A DNA stretch of 64,000 nt from Dasypus novemcinctus (taxonomy: Eukaryota; Chordata; Mammalia; Cingulata; Dasypodidae): contig NC_080699.1 in NCBI RefSeq assembly GCF_030445035.2, forward strand, positions 4,774,001 through 4,838,000, read 5' to 3'. A program made the position numbers and the translations under genes. Shown piece after piece: positions 59,869 through 64,000 of the stretch; within the stretch, counting starts at the first letter, position 1; the number at the start of each line of letters is the position of its first letter. Under the pieces are notes generated by a model. The model was not told the origin of the DNA, made no database searches, and saw only the letters and a program-made list of their open reading frames with translations.

Positions 59869-60302
59869 TGCCGGAGTCACGGACCCAAAGGGTATCGGGA
59901 ATGAAAGACAAGGAGAGATTGGGATCAGGGGTTCTGAGAGCATTGATTTCTCAAGCTCATCAGGCAAGTTTATTAATATCAGAGGCTTCTTTATATACCC
60001 CAAGCAACCGTGAGAACCAGCAACTATCCTAGTTAACTATTCCCATAACTTCATTAATGAAAACACAGTGCACAGTGGATAAGATAGTAACTAAAGCCCA
60101 AGATGTTCTATTATGTTATTGAAACAAGTATACTCATAAATCTTGTTGCCCAGGTTACTTGAGATATCAAGTCTGGGTTCTGCTGGAATGTTATGTTTCC
60201 CAGAGAGATTAGCCACCTGCTCGTCCATCTCCAGGGACAGCATGACCCAGTGGTCAGAAAGTAACTCGCTACCATGGAAACAGCATGCCTTTGTTTCCCA
60301 CA
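59869..60302 (-). mobile_element. ERVK-like solo LTR inside Tigger1, antisense
   Basis: 434 bp with TGCCGGAGTCACGG at the low-coordinate end and GTTTCCCACA at the high end. Flanks are TGGGAG (59863-59868) and TGGAAG (60303-60308), a 6-bp duplication with one change. On its own strand it has a TATATAAAG box (near 59995), AATAAACTT (near 59970), and a CT-rich U5 ending GGTCCGTGACTCCGGCA. It is unlike the 459-bp provirus LTR in sequence, so it represents a different lineage. Tigger1 resumes with GCTTCTTTCC. Confidence 0.8.
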
Positions 60303-61096
60303 TGGAAGCAGCTTCTTTCCTTAAATCTCATGAAGCGATCTCTGCTAGCTTCAAACTTTTCTTCTGCAGCTTCCTCATGCTCTCAGTCTTCACAGAACTG
60401 AAGAGAGGCGGGGCCTTGCTCTGGATTAGGTTTTGGCTTAAGGAAAATTTTGGCCTGTTTATCTTCTATGCACTTTCTCCGTATCAGCAGTAAGGTTGTT
60501 TTGCTTTCTTATCATTTGTGGGTTCACTGGAATTGCACTTTTCCTTCAAGAGCTTTTCCTTTGCATTCATAACTTGGTTACCTGGTCCAAGAGGCCTGGC
60601 TCTCCGTGTCTCTAGGTTTTCAACATACTTTCCTCATTAAGCTTAATCATTTCTAGCTTCGATTTAAAGTGAGAGTGGGCCTCTTCATTTCACTTGAACA
60701 CTTAGAGGCTATTGTAGTGTTATTAATTGGCCTAATTTCAATTATTGTTTGCCTCAGGAAATAGGGAGGCGTGAGGAGAAGGAGAGAGATGGGGAACAGC
60801 TGGTCCGTGGAGCAATCAGTCAAGTTTGCCATCTTATATGTACATGGTTCGTGGCATCCCAAAACAATTACAATAGAAACATCACAGATCATTGATGCGT
60901 GATCACCGTAACAGATACAGCGAGTGAGAAAAATTTTGATGTATTGTGACCCAGAGACATGAAGTGAGCACACACTGTAGGAAAAATGGTGCTGAGAGAC
61001 TTGTTTGATGGAGGGTTGCCTCAAGCCTTCAATTTGTAGAAAATGCAATGTCTTTGAAGCACAGTAAGTGGAGCACAAGAAAATAAGGTATGCCTG

Positions 61097-62035
61097 CCGT
61101 AGGTGTAAGGAAATGGTATTAGAGAACCATCACTAAGCAGCTTTGATGCCCTTCAGAGACATAATGAATAGCTAAGGGAAGTAAACTGGCAATCAAGCAG
61201 GAGCAAAAGTCTCAGGGTCACTTTCGATGCATATAAATAATTGTTCACCTCCTACAAGGAAAAAGGAGAGATACCTGAAAACCAAAATCAGAAATTAATA
61301 ATCAATTTGACTAAACTTCAAAGACAGATGCCCAACAAAAGTAGGTCTATTATGCCAAAATTTGATACCCAGCTGAGGAAAATTGGCACCCTGAAACCTT
61401 CAACTTCTGAGCCCTCTGAGCATGTAGATGTGGCGGGTCTACCCAACTGAGGTAAGAGCTACTACTTCCTCTAAGCTGAAAAACAAGGCAGAGACCTTTT
61501 TCCCACAAGGAAATGTGGGCAACTCCCTCAGGACTTTCCCTGCACACCTTCTTGGCCACTGGGCACCTAACCAGGATTAAATCACAACCTAACCAAAGTG
61601 AGCACAAAATGAACCTGATAAGGAAGAAAAGGATTATTCCAGAATGGGATTATAGTACCTAGCTGACAGTACTTGCAGAAACCACAGGGGTTCACAAGGG
61701 AATTTGTCCTTGATTAAGAGAGCTAGAATATAAAATTGGATAGAAAAAATGTATTGATTTGGGAACACTTTATGGAAATCCAGGATTTCACATTTGCTTG
61801 GGATTGCATGAAATGGTATGCCCCAAAGTTGAAGTGCAGAGGATAGGAAAAAGATTAAAAAACTAGGAAAGCGGGCAAGCCAGAGTGTGGCTAGAGGTCC
61901 TGCTAGATGACTTTGCTTTGTGGAGGGCCAGATGATACACATTTACCATGTCTAAATGGAACGTACTTGTACAGGGACATGGCAACACAAAATATTCAGC
62001 CTTGGCTCTAACCTACAAGTCAGAGCTGCCACTTG
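61097..62035. other. Unassigned DNA
   Basis: Short frames (61241-61450 plus strand, 61350-61942 minus strand) without recognised domains. No repeat assigned. Confidence 0.3.
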
Positions 62036-62160
62036 GTGTCTTACTTTGCCATGGTTGCTATTGCAAATCCCATAAACTGGCTGACTTAAACAAAGTGAAT
62101 GCATTGTCTCATGGTTTTGGGAGCTAGAAATCCAAAGACAAGATAATGCTCTGGATAGAA
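62036..62160 (-). mobile_element. MaLR LTR end fragment, antisense
   Basis: 'ttgctattgcaaatcccata' followed by 'gactgg'-like 'aactggctgacttaaaca' and 'ttgtctcatggttttgggag' is the reverse complement of an MST/MLT1 LTR 3' end. Confidence 0.55.
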
Positions 62161-62199
62161 CTAAAGCACAATGTTGAAAAGAAGTGGCAAGAAAACCTT

Positions 62200-62775
62200 G
62201 TTTTATCCCTGATTTTCAAGAGATAGCATTGAAACTTTTATCATTAAGTATGTTATTTGTGGACTTTTTATAGATGAAATTTATTAGGTTATACAAGTTC
62301 TTTTTTGTTTCTAGTTCTTGGAGTGTTTTTATCATGAAAGGGAGTTGGATTTTATCAAAACATTTGTCTACATTTATTGAGATAATCATGTGGTTTCTGC
62401 CCTTTATTCTAATTAATGTGGTATATAACATTGATTTTCATGTGCTAAATCACTGTGGCATTCCTAGGATGAATTCCACTTGGCAATGACATAGAATCCT
62501 TTTCATATATTGGTGGAATTGATTCAGTAATATTTTGCAAAGGATTGTTGTAACTTTGTTTAGAAGGAACATTGTTTTATAGTTTTCTTTTTTGTGATAT
62601 CCTTGGTTTTCATATCAGGGCAATTCTGGCCTCATAAATAAGATTAGAATTGCTTACTATTCTTTCATTTTTTGGTCATTTTTAAGGATATGAATTAATT
62701 CATTTTTAAATATGTGGTGAATTCATAAGTGGAGATATCTGGGCCTTATTTCCTGAAATTTTTAATGAGTAATTT
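62200..62775 (-). mobile_element. L1 ORF2 reverse-transcriptase fragment, antisense
   Basis: Minus-strand RT remnants, for example ISINVDKCFDKIQLPFMIKTLQ at 62395-62330 and nearby. Frames are broken. Its upstream part may be the ORF2 start seen at 63878-64000, separated by an MLT1 fragment and the CAST pseudogene. Confidence 0.8.
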
Positions 62776-62799
62776 GACTGTTGTTATATTTAATTATGA

Positions 62800-63065
62800 T
62801 TAAATCATAAAAGGTATGTTCAAATCCTAATACTTAGTCTTGTGAGTGTTATCTCATTTGTCAGTAGGATCTTAGCAGATGTTATTAAAAATGAGGCCAA
62901 TGTGGGTTTGGGTGGGCATTAAATCAATAGGGTTGGTGTCCTTACAAGCAGAAAAAAATTGGATACAGTGAGTAGGAGACTGATGGGGAGAGAGATGGCT
63001 ATGACTGAGTTAAGGACTGCACCAAATTGCTACCGACTAGCCTCCAAACTGTGAGCCAATGCATA
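62800..63065 (+). mobile_element. MLT1-like LTR fragment, sense
   Basis: 'gttcaaatcctaatacttag', 'ggtgtccttacaagcagaa' and 'gcctccaaactgtgagccaa' are in MLT1 order. Truncated at both ends. Confidence 0.6.
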
Positions 63066-63325
63066 CCAAGATCTTTTTTACTGTCTTAATTTAAAAAGTT
63101 AGATTATTGAATACATGCCCAGTGTACAATATTTTATGTTTGATTTAGAGTACAAACATTAACCCAAAGCAATATCAAATACAATTTGAAAGCCCAAAAA
63201 GAAAAGGGTAATGAGAAATCAGATCATTGAACAATGTTTAAAGCATTTTTTCCCAAATGCAAAAAAAAAAAAACTAAAGATACTGAGATTTATAGGTATG
63301 GCATGTAGAGTGTGCAAAAGTTTGC

Positions 63326-63873
63326 TTTTTTTTTTTTTTTTTTTGGTGTTGCTTTAAGAAACTTTCAAAAATACAAATATAAGGCTTCCTTTCTCTCAAC
63401 AAATGAAGGTGATTTTTTAAAAGTTCAAATTCTATCAATACTTAACATAATAACACAGGTAAACCAGACAAATTCAACTTCTGGATTAAGAATAACAAAC
63501 CAATGTTTGGGATGTCAAGACTCAACAAATACCACTGTCTAAAAGCCACCCAGAAAAATTGTTTCCTGTTGTCAAAACATTTTGTTCTTCAAGAGTCAAC
63601 ATCTATATAGCAGAAGATTTTATTTGAAGATACTAAATTGCATGAACTTTAACTTCTATTTCTTTCTTAACCTTTATCTCTTTTGCCTTTTTTAAAATCC
63701 TTTGCTTTACCTCCGCTCTTGGGGGCTTTGGGGCCAGAAGCAAACTTCTTGCTTCTTTCCTTTGCCATTTTCTGTGAGGTTTCTGTAGTTGAAGGACAGC
63801 TGTCAAAACCTCCTGAAAGGGCATCGATAGGATCATGGCCATCTGCAGATTTCTTCGATTCTTTGGACTTCTT
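63326..63873 (-). pseudogene. CAST: Processed pseudogene of calpastatin (CAST), 3' end
   Basis: Minus-strand, intron-free match to the C-terminus of calpastatin, the cytosolic inhibitor of calpain proteases. From 63873 to a stop at 63669-63667 one frame reads [45 protein letters not shown] and a lysine-rich end, in the order of the parental tail. The frame is unbroken but covers only about 68 codons. A 3' UTR-like stretch follows with AATAAA (complement at 63629-63635). A 19-base T-run at 63326-63344 fits an inverted poly(A) tail. It is truncated at the 5' end, where it meets L1 ORF2 sequence. No duplication found. Parent identified from memory of the CAST tail. Confidence 0.75.
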
Positions 63874-63877
63874 TTAT

Positions 63878-64000
63878 TTTATCTTTATATCTAGTAAATC
63901 ATTTTCAGACAGCATAAAGTTGGACTTTTTTTTCCTATTTTGCCAATCTCTGCCTTTTGATTTGTTTTTAATACATTTATACTTAATATTATTATTGATA
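63878..64000 (-). mobile_element. L1 ORF2 start, antisense
   Basis: Reading the minus strand, 'aaaacaaatcaaaaggcaga' then 'gattggcaaaataggaaaaa' and 'aactttatgctgtctg' match the opening of the L1 endonuclease domain (the LNVNGLN...KR...R region). It runs off the right edge of the window. Confidence 0.7.

Larger units (their letters stand above)
56381..61096 (-). mobile_element. Tigger1 DNA transposon (TcMar), near full length
   Basis: Starts CAGGCATTCCTCAGAGATAT and ends AAGGTATGCCTG, the terminal inverted repeats of Tigger1, a pogo-like mariner family. The transposase is on the minus strand. Its N-terminal DNA-binding part lies at about 60310-60750, the DDE catalytic core at about 58950-59850 (VDKTAFFWNM near 59745; [14 protein letters not shown] near 59410-59365), and the C-terminus at 56911-56645 (SQPSTSRQEPPPG). 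Many stops and frameshifts; the usual catalytic-region VDET reads VDKT. The TA duplication is not preserved. Two later elements interrupt it at 56986 and 59869. Without them it would be about 2.3 kb. Confidence 0.93.

Overview
The window looks like gene-poor, AT-rich mammalian intergenic or intronic DNA. I see no intact protein-coding gene, rRNA, tRNA or CRISPR array. A tRNA-derived SINE dimer near 16.1-16.3 kb resembles the dispersed SINE of sloths and armadillos. Xenarthran-looking MaLR and ERVL LTRs, and a long poly(A)-tailed retroposon family, point the same way. I infer a xenarthran, most likely a sloth or anteater. This rests on remembered repeat families and was not checked against a database.

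Layout. 0-0.8 kb: antisense L1 ORF2. 1.1-8.4 kb: a three-level nest. An antisense MaLR LTR is split by a sense MaLR LTR (5-bp duplication AGGAT), then by a 6.2-kb betaretrovirus-like provirus (6-bp duplication ATAAGT). The provirus has two 459-bp LTRs, a lysine-tRNA-type primer site, broken gag, a scrap of RNase H, the tail of a D-type env, and about 2.2 kb of unexplained AT-rich interior. 8.7-9.2 kb: an ERV1-like solo LTR. 9.2-20.5 kb: AT-rich DNA with an ERVL LTR, HAL1/L1 pieces, an antisense MaLR LTR and the SINE dimer. 20.6-22.8 kb: an old L1 split by a MaLR LTR. 23.6-25.3 kb: an antisense retroposon. 26.7-28.4 kb: MaLR LTR and internal sequence. 29.4-33.3 kb: HAL1/L1 pieces, including an antisense ORF1 with a repetitive GC-rich 5' region. 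35-55 kb: mostly unassigned DNA with MIR, L2, MER5A, ERVL and L1 relics and two further antisense retroposon ends.

56.4-61.1 kb holds a nearly full-length Tigger1 DNA transposon. It is interrupted by a poly(A)-tailed 1.9-kb retroposon (15-bp duplication) and by an ERVK-like solo LTR (6-bp duplication, one mismatch). 62-64 kb holds a MaLR scrap, antisense L1 ORF2, an MLT1 fragment, a processed pseudogene of the calpastatin (CAST) 3' end, and the start of another antisense L1 ORF2.

Nothing here forms a working pathway. The value of the window is a layered record of insertions whose order can be read from target-site duplications. The most unusual items are the rearranged provirus with its unexplained interior and the ORF-less retroposon family. 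All family names come from pattern recognition and should be confirmed with a repeat library.
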